The translations under genes were made by a program, and so were the position numbers. The notes under the pieces were generated by a model. The model had not been told where the DNA came from, ran no database searches, and saw only the letters and a program-made list of their open reading frames with translations. Source: Lentimonas sp. CC4 (GTDB lineage Bacteria > Verrucomicrobiota > Verrucomicrobiia > Opitutales > Coraliomargaritaceae). From it: a stretch of DNA of 64,000 nt. The stretch's first letter is position 1. Every line of letters begins with the position of its first letter. Where the stretch lies: positions 558,001-622,000 of the forward strand of contig NZ_CACVBO010000002.1 of the NCBI RefSeq assembly GCF_902728235.1. Reading direction: 5' to 3'. Positions 9,285-18,698 of this stretch are shown in pieces.

Positions 9285-11816
9285 ATGATGAAAAAAATTA
9301 AAATCGGATGTCTGCTGGGTATTCAAATCCTGCTGCTTTCAGGGCTCAACGCGGCAGAAAAGAATCGGACTGAATTTAACGACGGCTGGAAGTTTGAACG
9401 GTTCGGTAAGTTGCCTGCGGGTGCCTATCGTGAAGAGCCGGATGCATCGACCACTGATTTTAATGATTCTGATTGGCGCTCGCTGAGCTTGCCGCATGAC
9501 TATGGCATTGAAGGGCCTGCGGAGATTAATCTCAGGGGCAACACCGGCAAGATGCCCTGGGCAGGGGTTGGCTGGTATCGTAAACATTTTCACCTCGACG
9601 CGGCTCACGAGGGGCAACGTATCTTTCTGGATTTTGATGCGGCCATGTCCCGGTCGAAGGTTTACCTGAATGGTCAGCTCGTTGGCGGCCAGCATTACGG
9701 TTATTTCGCATTCCGCGTCGATTTGACGGATGCGTTGAACTATGGCGGTGAAAACGTCCTAGCGGTGCGCCTCTTTAATGACTATGACGACGCTCGTTGG
9801 TATCCGGGAGCAGGCCTCTACCGTAATGTGTATTTGGTGAAAACAGCTCCGTTGCATGTGGCGCAGTATGGTGTGTTTGTGACCACGCCCGAGGTCAGCG
9901 ATGCGGCGGCGACTATCAATATCAAAACCGCAGTGACGAATCAGAGCGATCACACACAGGCCTTCATCGTCGAACATCAAATCGTTTCTAAAGAAAGTCC
10001 CGCAGCGGTCGTCGCGAAAATGACTTCCGCAAAACAAACACTCGCAGCGGGTGAAATACTGGATGTTGAAGGGGCAACCACTATTGATTCCCCAACTCGT
10101 TGGGATTTGGAGAATCCGCATCTGTATCATGTGATCACCAAGGTGAAGATCGGCGAAAATGTCGTCGATGAATACACTACAGACTTCGGCATTCGCACGA
10201 TTGAGTTTATCGCAGACAAAGGATTTTTCCTGAATGGCGAAAGAGTTCAAATCAAGGGTGTCTGTATGCACCATGATCTCGGGCCACTCGGAGCGGCGGT
10301 TAATTACCGCGCGATCGAACGGCAGGTGGAAATTTTACAGGAGATGGGCTCCAATGCGATCCGCACCAGTCATAATCCGCCAGCACCTGAGTTGATTGAA
10401 ATTTGCAATCGCCTGGGTGTGATGATTGTGAATGAGGCCTTTGACTACTGGGTCGAACCGAAGGGCAAAAACGACTACGGCGGCGATAATTTCCGCAAAT
10501 ATTACGAGGAGCTGCTACGGAATTTTGTGCGGCGTGATCGCAATGCTCCCAGCGTCATTATGTGGAGTGTTGGCAACGAAGTGAAAGAGCAGGGCTATGC
10601 GGATAGAGCCGTTCCACTCGTGCGGAATATGACGAAAGTCGTTAAAGAAGAAGATCCCACCCGTCCCAGCACCATCGGCTGTAATAACCAGTGGGCCGGG
10701 TTTAATGGAGTCCAGAAAGAGGTCGGCGTCTTTGGCTACAATTATAAGGCCAAAGAAGAAGCGAAGTATTACATCAAGTTTATGGAGAAGAATCCGGAGA
10801 TTCCTCTCTATGGGAGTGAAACCGCTTCGGCCATCAGCTCACGCGATCAGTATTTCTTCCCAGTATCCGATGATAAAGGGGAGGGCATTGCCAACTTGCA
10901 GGTCAGTGACTACGTCTTGTCTGCCGTTCCATGGGGTTACATTCCCGACGTTGAGTTTGCAGTCCTCGATCGCTTTCCAGCTATTTCGGGCGAGTTTGTC
11001 TGGACGGGCTTTGATTATCTCGGCGAACCGACTCCGTTCAATCAGGATAAAACCAATTTGCTGAACTTTCACACTAAAGCCGAACGTGAGGCCTTTAATC
11101 AGAAAATGGCTGCTCTGGGTAACAAGACGCCGTCACGTAGCTCTTATTTTGGAATCATCGATCTCTGCGGATTTCCAAAAAACCGTTATTACATCTATCA
11201 AGCGCATTGGCGCCCGGACTATCCGATGGTGCATGTGCTGCCGCATTGGACTTGGCCAGGACGGGAAGGGGAGATTACTCCCGTGCACGTGTTCACTTCA
11301 GGTGATGAGGCAGAGTTGTTCCTCAATGGGAAATCACTTGGCCGAAAGAAAAAGGGCGAATATGAATACCGCCTACGCTGGGACGATGTGATCTATCAGC
11401 CAGGTGAACTGAGTGTCGTCGCCTACAAAGATGGTGAAAAATGGGCTGAGACTTCTAAGCAAACTGTCGGCGAACCTGCGGCTGTCCAGCTTGAGGCGGA
11501 TCGTTCCATCCTAAGAGCTGATGGCCGTGATCTGGCCTTTGTCACCGTTTCACTCGCGGACGCTCAAGGGCGCTATGTGCCTAGCACGCAAAACCGTTTT
11601 GATCTTTCGATTGAAGGCTCGGGAGAGATCATCGCCGTTGGTAACGGTGATTCGACAAACTTGGAGTCCTTTCAATCTTTGAACTATCCCTTATTCAATG
11701 GCTTGGCACTCGTGGTGGTGAAGACCGATGCGAGTCATGCAGGGGACATCGTTTTGAAGGTCGAATCTGACGGTTTAAAGTCGGCATCGATTACCCTTAA
11801 ATCGGAGAAGCAATAA
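9285..11816 (+). CDS. Secreted GH2 beta-galactosidase-like enzyme
   Basis: 843 residues from ATG 9285, which follows an AAGGAAA ribosome binding site; a GTG at 9270 is in frame but lacks one. The signal peptide ends near residue 26. The family order is visible: sugar-binding jelly roll (about 30-200, WYRKHF), immunoglobulin-like domain, TIM barrel with IRTSHNPPAPE, acid/base Glu432 in SVGNEV, nucleophile Glu512 in YGSET, then C-terminal sandwich domains (AELFLNGKSLG). It would remove terminal beta-galactose or a related sugar from oligomers outside the cytoplasm; GH2 also includes glucuronidases and mannosidases. The stop is two bases from the next sulfatase start, so the two genes are translationally close. 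Confidence 0.88.
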   Translation: MMKKIKIGCLLGIQILLLSGLNAAEKNRTEFNDGWKFERFGKLPAGAYREEPDASTTDFNDSDWRSLSLPHDYGIEGPAEINLRGNTGKMPWAGVGWYRKHFHLDAAHEGQRIFLDFDAAMSRSKVYLNGQLVGGQHYGYFAFRVDLTDALNYGGENVLAVRLFNDYDDARWYPGAGLYRNVYLVKTAPLHVAQYGVFVTTPEVSDAAATINIKTAVTNQSDHTQAFIVEHQIVSKESPAAVVAKMTSAKQTLAAGEILDVEGATTIDSPTRWDLENPHLYHVITKVKIGENVVDEYTTDFGIRTIEFIADKGFFLNGERVQIKGVCMHHDLGPLGAAVNYRAIERQVEILQEMGSNAIRTSHNPPAPELIEICNRLGVMIVNEAFDYWVEPKGKNDYGGDNFRKYYEELLRNFVRRDRNAPSVIMWSVGNEVKEQGYADRAVPLVRNMTKVVKEEDPTRPSTIGCNNQWAGFNGVQKEVGVFGYNYKAKEEAKYYIKFMEKNPEIPLYGSETASAISSRDQYFFPVSDDKGEGIANLQVSDYVLSAVPWGYIPDVEFAVLDRFPAISGEFVWTGFDYLGEPTPFNQDKTNLLNFHTKAEREAFNQKMAALGNKTPSRSSYFGIIDLCGFPKNRYYIYQAHWRPDYPMVHVLPHWTWPGREGEITPVHVFTSGDEAELFLNGKSLGRKKKGEYEYRLRWDDVIYQPGELSVVAYKDGEKWAETSKQTVGEPAAVQLEADRSILRADGRDLAFVTVSLADAQGRYVPSTQNRFDLSIEGSGEIIAVGNGDSTNLESFQSLNYPLFNGLALVVVKTDASHAGDIVLKVESDGLKSASITLKSEKQ

Positions 11817-11818
11817 AC

Positions 11819-13354
11819 ATGAGAAACTATCAACAATTCTTCGCACTCGCAGCGCTGTCATTGACGACCAGTGTTTTAGGGGCAGCGACGCAACAGCCAA
11901 ACGTAGTCATCATTTACGGCGACGACGTGGGCTATGGCGACGTGGGAGTCTATGGTTCCAAACTGATTCCGACGCCGCACATTGACCAGTTGGCTGCGGA
12001 AGGATTGCGATTTACTGACGGGCACTGTGCGGCGGCGACCTGCACGCCCTCGCGCTTTTCTTTACTCACCGGTATTCACGGGTTCCGCAATGGCGTGCGT
12101 ATCCTTTCACCCAAAGCACCTCTGTCGATACCCACCGATATTCTGACTCTGCCGAAACTTTTTCAGCAGGCGGGCTACGCGACTGGCGTGGTGGGCAAGT
12201 GGCACCTTGGATTGGGCACCGAAGGTGTAGACATTGACTGGAACGGCGAGGTCAAGCCAGGGCCGCTGGAAATCGGCTTCGATCATTCGTTCCTATTGCC
12301 CATCACTAACGACCGCGTTCCGTGTGTCTATCTGGAAGGTCACCATGTCGTGAATCTCGATCCGGCAGATCCGCTCTATGTCGGCACCTCTAAGAAGGCG
12401 GTGGAACGTCCAGGCAGCACTACGTATCCGGATGGTGTGACAAATCGCGCCGCGATGACTTACTACCCCAACACGCGTGGCCATAACAACTCTGTCATCA
12501 ACGGCATTAGTCGCATCGGCTATATGGCGGGAGGAAAGGCAGCGCTGTGGGATGACGAAACGATGACGGACGAATTTGTGAAGCAGGCGGAAATCTTTAT
12601 CGCCGATCACAAGGACGAGCCATTCTTTCTCTATTTCTCCTCGCAAGCGATCCATGTGCCTCGTGCCCCGAATCCACGCTTTCAAGGTGTGACTAGCCTG
12701 GGCTACCGTGGTGACTCCATGGTGGAGTTTGACTGGGCGACCGGCGCGATTCTTCAGATACTGGAAGACAACGGTCTCACTGAAAACACGATCGTAATTT
12801 TCTCCAGCGACAATGGTCCCGTTTATGACGATGGGTATAAGGATGGCACCACCGTGCACACCTCGCGCAAAGAGGTCGACCGAGGTCATGATGGTTCAGG
12901 TATTTGGCGTGGCGGTAAATATCGTATCTTTGAAGGTGGCACCCGCGTTCCGTTTATCATTCGCTGGCCTGCACGCATTGAGCCCGGGGTTTCTTCGGCA
13001 CTGGTCAACCAGATTGACTTACTCGCATCCTTTGCCGAACTACTGGAGTTGCAGCTGCCTGATGACGAGGCGCGTGACAGCCGGAATATTCTGCCGGCCT
13101 TGCTTGGTGACGATCCGGTCGGACTTGAATATACGATTAAAGAGGCGTTTGGTTTGTCCTTGCGCCAAGGCGATTGGAAATACCTTGAGCCCCAGAAAAA
13201 AGATTGGGGAGCGAAAAAGGATGGGGCTGAGCTATACGATCTAAAAACCGATCCGTCCGAACAGAATAATATCATCGCCGCTCACCCAGAAAGAGCGGCA
13301 GCAATGGCTCAAAAGCTGGCTGAATTGAAAAAGTCCGGTGGCGTCAGAAACTAA
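11819..13354 (+). CDS. Secreted sulfatase, S1_15-like
   Basis: 511 residues with a signal peptide (about 1-23). Metal block YGDDVG (Asp35/36), modification motif CTPSR with predicted formylglycine Cys75 in ATCTPSRFSLLTG, then GKWHLGLG, SSQAIHVPRAP and SSDNGP. The long insertion between GKWHLG and SSQ, with YYPNTRGHNNSVI, is characteristic of a subset of marine polysaccharide sulfatases; S1_15 is my best guess by memory of motifs only. It is the third gene of the operon starting at 7650. Confidence 0.88.
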   Translation: MRNYQQFFALAALSLTTSVLGAATQQPNVVIIYGDDVGYGDVGVYGSKLIPTPHIDQLAAEGLRFTDGHCAAATCTPSRFSLLTGIHGFRNGVRILSPKAPLSIPTDILTLPKLFQQAGYATGVVGKWHLGLGTEGVDIDWNGEVKPGPLEIGFDHSFLLPITNDRVPCVYLEGHHVVNLDPADPLYVGTSKKAVERPGSTTYPDGVTNRAAMTYYPNTRGHNNSVINGISRIGYMAGGKAALWDDETMTDEFVKQAEIFIADHKDEPFFLYFSSQAIHVPRAPNPRFQGVTSLGYRGDSMVEFDWATGAILQILEDNGLTENTIVIFSSDNGPVYDDGYKDGTTVHTSRKEVDRGHDGSGIWRGGKYRIFEGGTRVPFIIRWPARIEPGVSSALVNQIDLLASFAELLELQLPDDEARDSRNILPALLGDDPVGLEYTIKEAFGLSLRQGDWKYLEPQKKDWGAKKDGAELYDLKTDPSEQNNIIAAHPERAAAMAQKLAELKKSGGVRN

Positions 13355-13738
13355 ATGCAGGATCATTTAGTGTAAGTTGTGATAATCGTTTTTGAAGCCC
13401 CTGGATTTGTGGCGTCTGCGCTTGCGCAGGCCAAATTGAGGACATCCTTACGTCTGGCCGTCGCAAGCGACGACGCCACGTTACAATTTGCTCAATTACA
13501 TGGTGCCAGCCAAGCTCGTTGAGTTGGCAAGTCGCTGGAACGTGAACCTCCAGGATCGATATTACCCTCTGCTTGCATGATGATTTCGATCAAATCCAAA
13601 GGCCCAGTCCTTATTGTATAATTCATTTCCACGACAATAGGGGGCCGCCATAATTGCGATGTTGTCTAAGCCGGACGAATCAGTCGTGTTAGAGTCTCAG
13701 ACTCTAACACGCTGATTGTCCGTCTCTCAGACGTCATA
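13355..13738. other. Intergenic region with two hairpin repeats
   Basis: The gap lies between the convergent sulfatase and the phosphatase gene. It holds an imperfect inverted repeat with GTGGCGTC arms (13409-13432 and 13456-13479) and a strong hairpin at 13672-13722. No gene is recognised. Confidence 0.6.
13672..13722. repeat. Long perfect-core palindrome, hairpin
   Basis: The core at 13685-13711 (CGTGTTAGAGTCT and its complement around a single C) is a perfect 27-bp palindrome. Pairing continues outward through AATCAG and CGGAC with one mismatch and one bulge. It sits just downstream of the phosphatase stop. No T-tract follows on the minus strand, so it could block exonucleases or stop transcription only with help. 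Confidence 0.6.
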
Positions 13739-16700
13739 CTACAGCGGCGATGCAGTCACTGCCAAGTTGTCTAGGCCTGATGCACTGCTGCCACTGCCAG
13801 TAAAAACAAGCTTGAAGACGGCTGTTTCTCCAGGTGCTAGAACCGTGTCACTCAGTAGTGGTGCGAGGGCAACGTCGGCGTCATTCCAATCGCTGAGTGC
13901 TCCCAATTGGTCTTCGCCCATCGCAGTCGTCGACAGGATTGTGCCGTCGGCATCTGTGAGGTCGCCACTATCGTAGCTCAGCACGATGGTCAGATCGCTA
14001 AAGATATTGGCATAGTCGAAGTGGATGGAGTTCAGTTGTAGATCACTGCTCGACGTATTCTGCACCGAGAAGGTCTGTTGCTGGCCGTTCTTGACTTGCC
14101 ATGCCATCGTATTATTCGGCGCGGCGGGGGTGTCGATGGTTCCAAAGCTTGCATCGGCCGATCCTTTGCCTGACCAGTCATGCGAGGAGACTCCCTTGGC
14201 GCCTAGTGTTGCGCTGACTAGACTGCTGTCCTGCCAAGCGGGCGTTGTTGCGGGGTCATCTTGGGCACCGTCCCAATAAGCGACCACATTTCCAAGGTCG
14301 ACGACTGGCGATGCAGTCACTGCCAAGTTGTCTAGGCCTGATGCACTGCTGCCACTGCCAGTGAAAACAAGCTTGAAGACGGCAGTCTCTCCAGGTGCTA
14401 GAACCGTGTCACTCAGTAGTGGTGCGAGGGCAACGTCGGCGTCATTCCAATCGCTAGTGTCTCCCAACGAGGCGCCCATCGCAGTCGTCGACAGGATTGT
14501 GCCGTCAGCATCGGTAAGATCGCCACTATCGTAGCTCAGCACGATGGTCAGATCGCTAAAGATATTGGCATAGTCGAAATGGATGGAGTTCAGTTGTAGA
14601 TCGTTCTCCGAAGTATTCTCCACCGAGAAGGTCTGTTGCTCGCCGTTCTTGACTTGCCATGCCTTCGCATTATCCGGAGCGGCGGGGGCGTCGATGGTTC
14701 CAAAGCTTGCATCGGTCGATCCTTTGCCTGACCAGTTATGTGAGGAGACTCCCTTGGTGCCGAGTGTTGCGCTGACTAGACTGCTGTCCTGCCAAGCGGG
14801 CGTTGTTGCGGCTCCTCCTTGGTCACCGTCCCAATAAGCGACCACGTCACTATCCGAAGGACTCACAACCACAGGAGCGACCGTAATCTCCAATGTGATG
14901 GTGTCGGTGCCCCCACGTTGGTCGCTCACTTCAATGACGACGCTGTGCTGACCAACATCAGCCGATGTCGGTGTCCCTGAATAGGAGCCATCCGACGATA
15001 CGACGAACCAGTCTGGGCCAGAAATCTTCGTGAAAATCAAGGCATCGTTATTCGCGTCGTCGGCATAGCTGACGATCGAACCTGAATAGCCTTTGGACGC
15101 CTCCGCATCTTCAATTACCAGGAGTGGCTGAGAAAATGTTGGAGAATAGTTGGTGGACGTTCCATCTACTATATCAATTTTGAGTCGTAAGAATTTTTTT
15201 TCTTCGTCTTCGTCTACACTTGTCGCACCTTGTCGTAACTCGAGCCCATTAGAGCCCACCACGACAGATTGTGAATACTCGACCCCAGTCTCATACCAAT
15301 TTTCCAAGTCAGGAGATTGCTGAACGACCACGTCTACATCACTTGCAGTGGTATCAACCTGGTAATTGATTTTCATGCTCTCTGAATCCATTGTTATATA
15401 GGGCACAATGCTTTGATCATTCGTATCTTGACCTCCTCCAAACGCAAATTCTTCGAGACTTGTGAGACCGTCATTGTCCGTGTCAGCCGTCCAAACCTCG
15501 TCAGGAGAGCCTTGCTGACTAGGAGGGTTTCGATACAACCAATCTTGAGATGGCTTGTCGTATAGGCTGGCAGTAGCGGAGTCACTCTCACTAATGAGAT
15601 ACGTATTTCTCATCCCAGAACCATCATCTACCTGAACCTTGTTCGGCTGAAGGGTAACTGTAACCAATTCTGTGCCCTCTGAAAGGTCATCTGTTTTAGA
15701 TGTCACTTGAAATGTGTTTTGCGTAACGTTTTCTGGGAATGATAGTGTAGCTGTCTGGTTCGAGTTATAATCCGCGCCCAAAGATGCAGACCCATCCAGT
15801 TGAATGGCGACTTCTTCAGCAACGTCGGTTAACCCCGTTCTGGTGACAGTGAATGTCGCTTTGTTATCTGTGCCATATTCATGAAATTCTGAATCTGTGC
15901 TTGTAACTTCAAACATGCTTCCTTTGAGAATCGTGTAATCATCACGGACTTGATTATAATAATCTAAGTATTGAGCTTTTAAGGTATTATCTTCGACCTC
16001 GATGACTAAGCCTCCCTGAAGTCTAAGGTTCACTATATGGACAGGGTGAGGTTCAGGATTAACCATCGCGTCCGAGCCATTATCCCAATCAGCAATTTTC
16101 CCTGATGCCCCAACGATGGTGTATACAGTGCCAGCCTCACCAGTAGCTAAAGGCTTTGTGTAGATTCCGTCTCCCCCATCTTCAATGTAATTTCCATCTG
16201 CATTGATAGAACCTAAATCACTGCCATTGCCATCGTTGACCTTGTGTGAATTGTTAAAATCCTCACTGGGTGATCTGTCATCGCTCATATCACCGTGATG
16301 CCCGTTAATAAACATAGAGCGCTCATAGTTGTGACTATGGCCAGCGAGAACCAAGTCTACTCCATAGCGTTCTAAGAGAGGAGTCGCGTATTTTCTCATA
16401 TTGTAGTGCCGTTCTTCCGAATCGGAATCATGAGAACCCTTGGTGTAAGCTCCATGGTGAAACATCGCTATAATCCAATCCTTGTCGGTGGCTTGGAGGT
16501 CTAGCTCTAGCCAGTCAATCATCCCACCATCTCCAGGCTCAGCTCCGTGGTAGTTCTGTGAGTCCAAAGCAACGACATGAATATTTCCTACATCAAAAGA
16601 ATAGTAATTTTCTGAGCCAGATGCAATTCCGCCACATTCACCATTCTTTGGAAAGGAGTGAATCGTGAAATATGGTTCACCATTTTGTGTAATGTTATCA

Positions 16701-18493
16701 TGGTTACCAAAACAAGACCATAAAGGCGTATCGTGAAGGATATCAGTGTAGCTATCAAACACTGCTACTTGGAACTCTTCATCCGTCCCGTAACTATACG
16801 CATTATCGCCTAACATAAGAATCCCATCAGTTTGCTCATTCCCATAGCGCTTTTGGTAGGCTTCATAGACAGCGTGCTTTTCATAATTATCTGTTCCAGA
16901 GTCTCCTAAAACCCATAAGCGGGTCTTCTTCCTAGTCCCTGGAGCCGGATATGTTGTGAAGGAGTAAGCCTCTTCACCTCCTTTAGACAGCACTCCCTCA
17001 CGAGTATCACTCTCTACTTTATAATAATACTTCGTCTCAGGTTGCAGGCCTGTGATTGTTACAATGTGATCGTAGTTTGAGCCATTGATAGTGACGGATT
17101 TATTTAGATTAGTGGGGGATGAACCATAGCGCACTTTGCTGGTGCCAGGATCTGTTGTGCGCCACTGCACTATCATTTGTTGATGTGATGGAGATTGTAA
17201 ATAGGGGCCTCTCGTGACCTCTGGAACTCTATATGGACTTTCTACTAAGGTGAGACTAAAGCCTAAGTCATCAGATCTAGTCTTTTCGTTGTGTAGGGAA
17301 ACCGCTAGGAGATTGGGGCCAGGTTTCAGTATGCCATCTTCTTTTAAAATTTTATAAGTGAAGCTCTTGAGCGTTCCTTGAGACTGCGCTTGCAGCCCCC
17401 ACTCGTCTTCAGAAGCATCTTCAGGGAGTTTCCCCACCGTTGTTACATGTTCTCCGTTGATGTAAATGTATGCGGCATCATTAGCCTTCATTATTAGGTC
17501 AATACTATCATACCCATTAGCTCCACCATCGATTTCTTTAATGAAATACGCAGAATACCTTGTCTCTGAACTAGGTTCAGGAATGGTTGTATTAGTATCT
17601 GTATCGAATACCAGACCACCATATGCAAAGGGGCTAGCATGGCCTGAGGAGAAGCTAGGTCCATTATAAGCAACGCCTGAGTATGAACCAATACTTTGGT
17701 TATGCCACGTTGTATCAAAGTCTGGATCACTGTCCTTAGGGTCGTATCCATCTCCACTTTGAATCGGGCTTAACATATACCACCCAGACTCCCCATCTGT
17801 TGTAAATGTAGTATAGACATTCGTGTCAGGTTCTTCTTCTTCCACTACGCTCGCGAGAGCCACATCTAATCCGATGTCATCATTGTCGGCATTTACTTGG
17901 TGCACCGATACGGCAAGGACGTTTTGGCCAGCTAAAATCACAGGATTTCCGATAATTTCGAGCTTATCATAACTGTTTTCGCTACCAGCTGTATCTGCGA
18001 GTTTATAATATGTGTCCTCACCACTGGTGCCGTCTCTGGCAATCAGAACACCATTCAGGTAGACAAACGCTCCATCGTCAACCAGCACAGATAAATCGAA
18101 TTCTGAATACTCCGCGTCTGATTCAAATACTTTATAGAAATAAGAAGTATATCTATCGTCTTCAGGAGGCTGCTCTAAGGTAGTTCTCCATTCCACTTCA
18201 AACCCACCTACGTCTCCATACTGAAAGGGGGAAGTGTAGTTATGATTAAACGAAGGACCATTGTATGAGCCTTCTAGGGGCTTATACCAAGTTGTATGGA
18301 AATCCGCGTCTGCCTCTCCAGGGTCAACACCATTTGTAATGTGGAGGTAAGACCAACCACCTTCACCTTTAAGTATAAAGTTTTTCGGGCGTTCTTTTGC
18401 AAAAAGCACACTAATTAAAGTGAAAAATATTATAGAGCAATATATTGGCGACTTCATAGGAGGTAAGGTTTTTTGGGGGGATTTCGTTTTCAT
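13739..18493 (-). CDS. Giant secreted purple acid phosphatase-like protein with repeat tail
   Basis: 1584 residues from ATG 18493, preceded by AGAAG; longer in-frame starts lack a signal peptide. Order: signal peptide (about 1-32); two related N-terminal beta domains with TTWY/TTWHN and FVYLNG/YIYING (about 45-200 and 230-410); a fibronectin III-like domain (about 425-510); a calcineurin-type metallophosphoesterase core with GDSG near 529, GDNAYSYG, GNHD near 596, MFHHGAY and GHSHNYERS near 719; a Calx-beta-like domain (about 860-960); an EF-hand-like DTDNDGLTSLEEF (about 1004); a He_PIG/cadherin-like domain (about 1120-1215); and two nearly identical C-terminal domains of 187 residues. All metal ligands expected in purple acid phosphatases appear present. 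The extracellular substrate, a phosphate ester or something linked to the polysaccharide, is unknown. Confidence 0.85.
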   Translation of the reverse strand: MKTKSPQKTLPPMKSPIYCSIIFFTLISVLFAKERPKNFILKGEGGWSYLHITNGVDPGEADADFHTTWYKPLEGSYNGPSFNHNYTSPFQYGDVGGFEVEWRTTLEQPPEDDRYTSYFYKVFESDAEYSEFDLSVLVDDGAFVYLNGVLIARDGTSGEDTYYKLADTAGSENSYDKLEIIGNPVILAGQNVLAVSVHQVNADNDDIGLDVALASVVEEEEPDTNVYTTFTTDGESGWYMLSPIQSGDGYDPKDSDPDFDTTWHNQSIGSYSGVAYNGPSFSSGHASPFAYGGLVFDTDTNTTIPEPSSETRYSAYFIKEIDGGANGYDSIDLIMKANDAAYIYINGEHVTTVGKLPEDASEDEWGLQAQSQGTLKSFTYKILKEDGILKPGPNLLAVSLHNEKTRSDDLGFSLTLVESPYRVPEVTRGPYLQSPSHQQMIVQWRTTDPGTSKVRYGSSPTNLNKSVTINGSNYDHIVTITGLQPETKYYYKVESDTREGVLSKGGEEAYSFTTYPAPGTRKKTRLWVLGDSGTDNYEKHAVYEAYQKRYGNEQTDGILMLGDNAYSYGTDEEFQVAVFDSYTDILHDTPLWSCFGNHDNITQNGEPYFTIHSFPKNGECGGIASGSENYYSFDVGNIHVVALDSQNYHGAEPGDGGMIDWLELDLQATDKDWIIAMFHHGAYTKGSHDSDSEERHYNMRKYATPLLERYGVDLVLAGHSHNYERSMFINGHHGDMSDDRSPSEDFNNSHKVNDGNGSDLGSINADGNYIEDGGDGIYTKPLATGEAGTVYTIVGASGKIADWDNGSDAMVNPEPHPVHIVNLRLQGGLVIEVEDNTLKAQYLDYYNQVRDDYTILKGSMFEVTSTDSEFHEYGTDNKATFTVTRTGLTDVAEEVAIQLDGSASLGADYNSNQTATLSFPENVTQNTFQVTSKTDDLSEGTELVTVTLQPNKVQVDDGSGMRNTYLISESDSATASLYDKPSQDWLYRNPPSQQGSPDEVWTADTDNDGLTSLEEFAFGGGQDTNDQSIVPYITMDSESMKINYQVDTTASDVDVVVQQSPDLENWYETGVEYSQSVVVGSNGLELRQGATSVDEDEEKKFLRLKIDIVDGTSTNYSPTFSQPLLVIEDAEASKGYSGSIVSYADDANNDALIFTKISGPDWFVVSSDGSYSGTPTSADVGQHSVVIEVSDQRGGTDTITLEITVAPVVVSPSDSDVVAYWDGDQGGAATTPAWQDSSLVSATLGTKGVSSHNWSGKGSTDASFGTIDAPAAPDNAKAWQVKNGEQQTFSVENTSENDLQLNSIHFDYANIFSDLTIVLSYDSGDLTDADGTILSTTAMGASLGDTSDWNDADVALAPLLSDTVLAPGETAVFKLVFTGSGSSASGLDNLAVTASPVVDLGNVVAYWDGAQDDPATTPAWQDSSLVSATLGAKGVSSHDWSGKGSADASFGTIDTPAAPNNTMAWQVKNGQQQTFSVQNTSSSDLQLNSIHFDYANIFSDLTIVLSYDSGDLTDADGTILSTTAMGEDQLGALSDWNDADVALAPLLSDTVLAPGETAVFKLVFTGSGSSASGLDNLAVTASPL
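13751..14860 (-). repeat. 561-bp in-frame tandem duplication
   Basis: Two near-identical copies of about 550 bp lie head to tail with a 561-bp offset (for example TGCAGTCACTGCCAAG at 13751 and again at 14312). They encode the last two domains of the phosphatase. Differences are few, so the duplication is recent or kept uniform by recombination. Confidence 0.88.
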
Positions 18494-18529
18494 CGTCTTC
18501 TGTTTTTTTCGAGTGGGGTGGGTAGATAA

Positions 18530-18685
18530 AGTTTGGGCTTTAATACTTTTGAGCGGAACATCGGCATCAACGTTGGCCAATCGAATGACACAGGTGCCCA
18601 ATGGCTGACGAATGTCTCTTTCGCCAGCCCGGTCTTTCGAAACAATGATGTCATTGCTAATGCGATGAGGGCGTCGCTTCTTTAG
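18530..18685 (+). pseudogene. Possible gene fragment between two minus-strand genes
   Basis: A 51-codon open frame bounded by stops reads as plausible protein on the plus strand (GINVGQSNDTGAQWLTN, then ASPVFRNND) and ends in TAG. It has no start codon near its left end. It lies in the 205-bp gap upstream of the phosphatase gene. The composition looks like the C-terminus of a secreted enzyme, but I do not recognise the family. It may be chance. Confidence 0.25.
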
Positions 18686-18698
18686 TCGGTGGACTATT

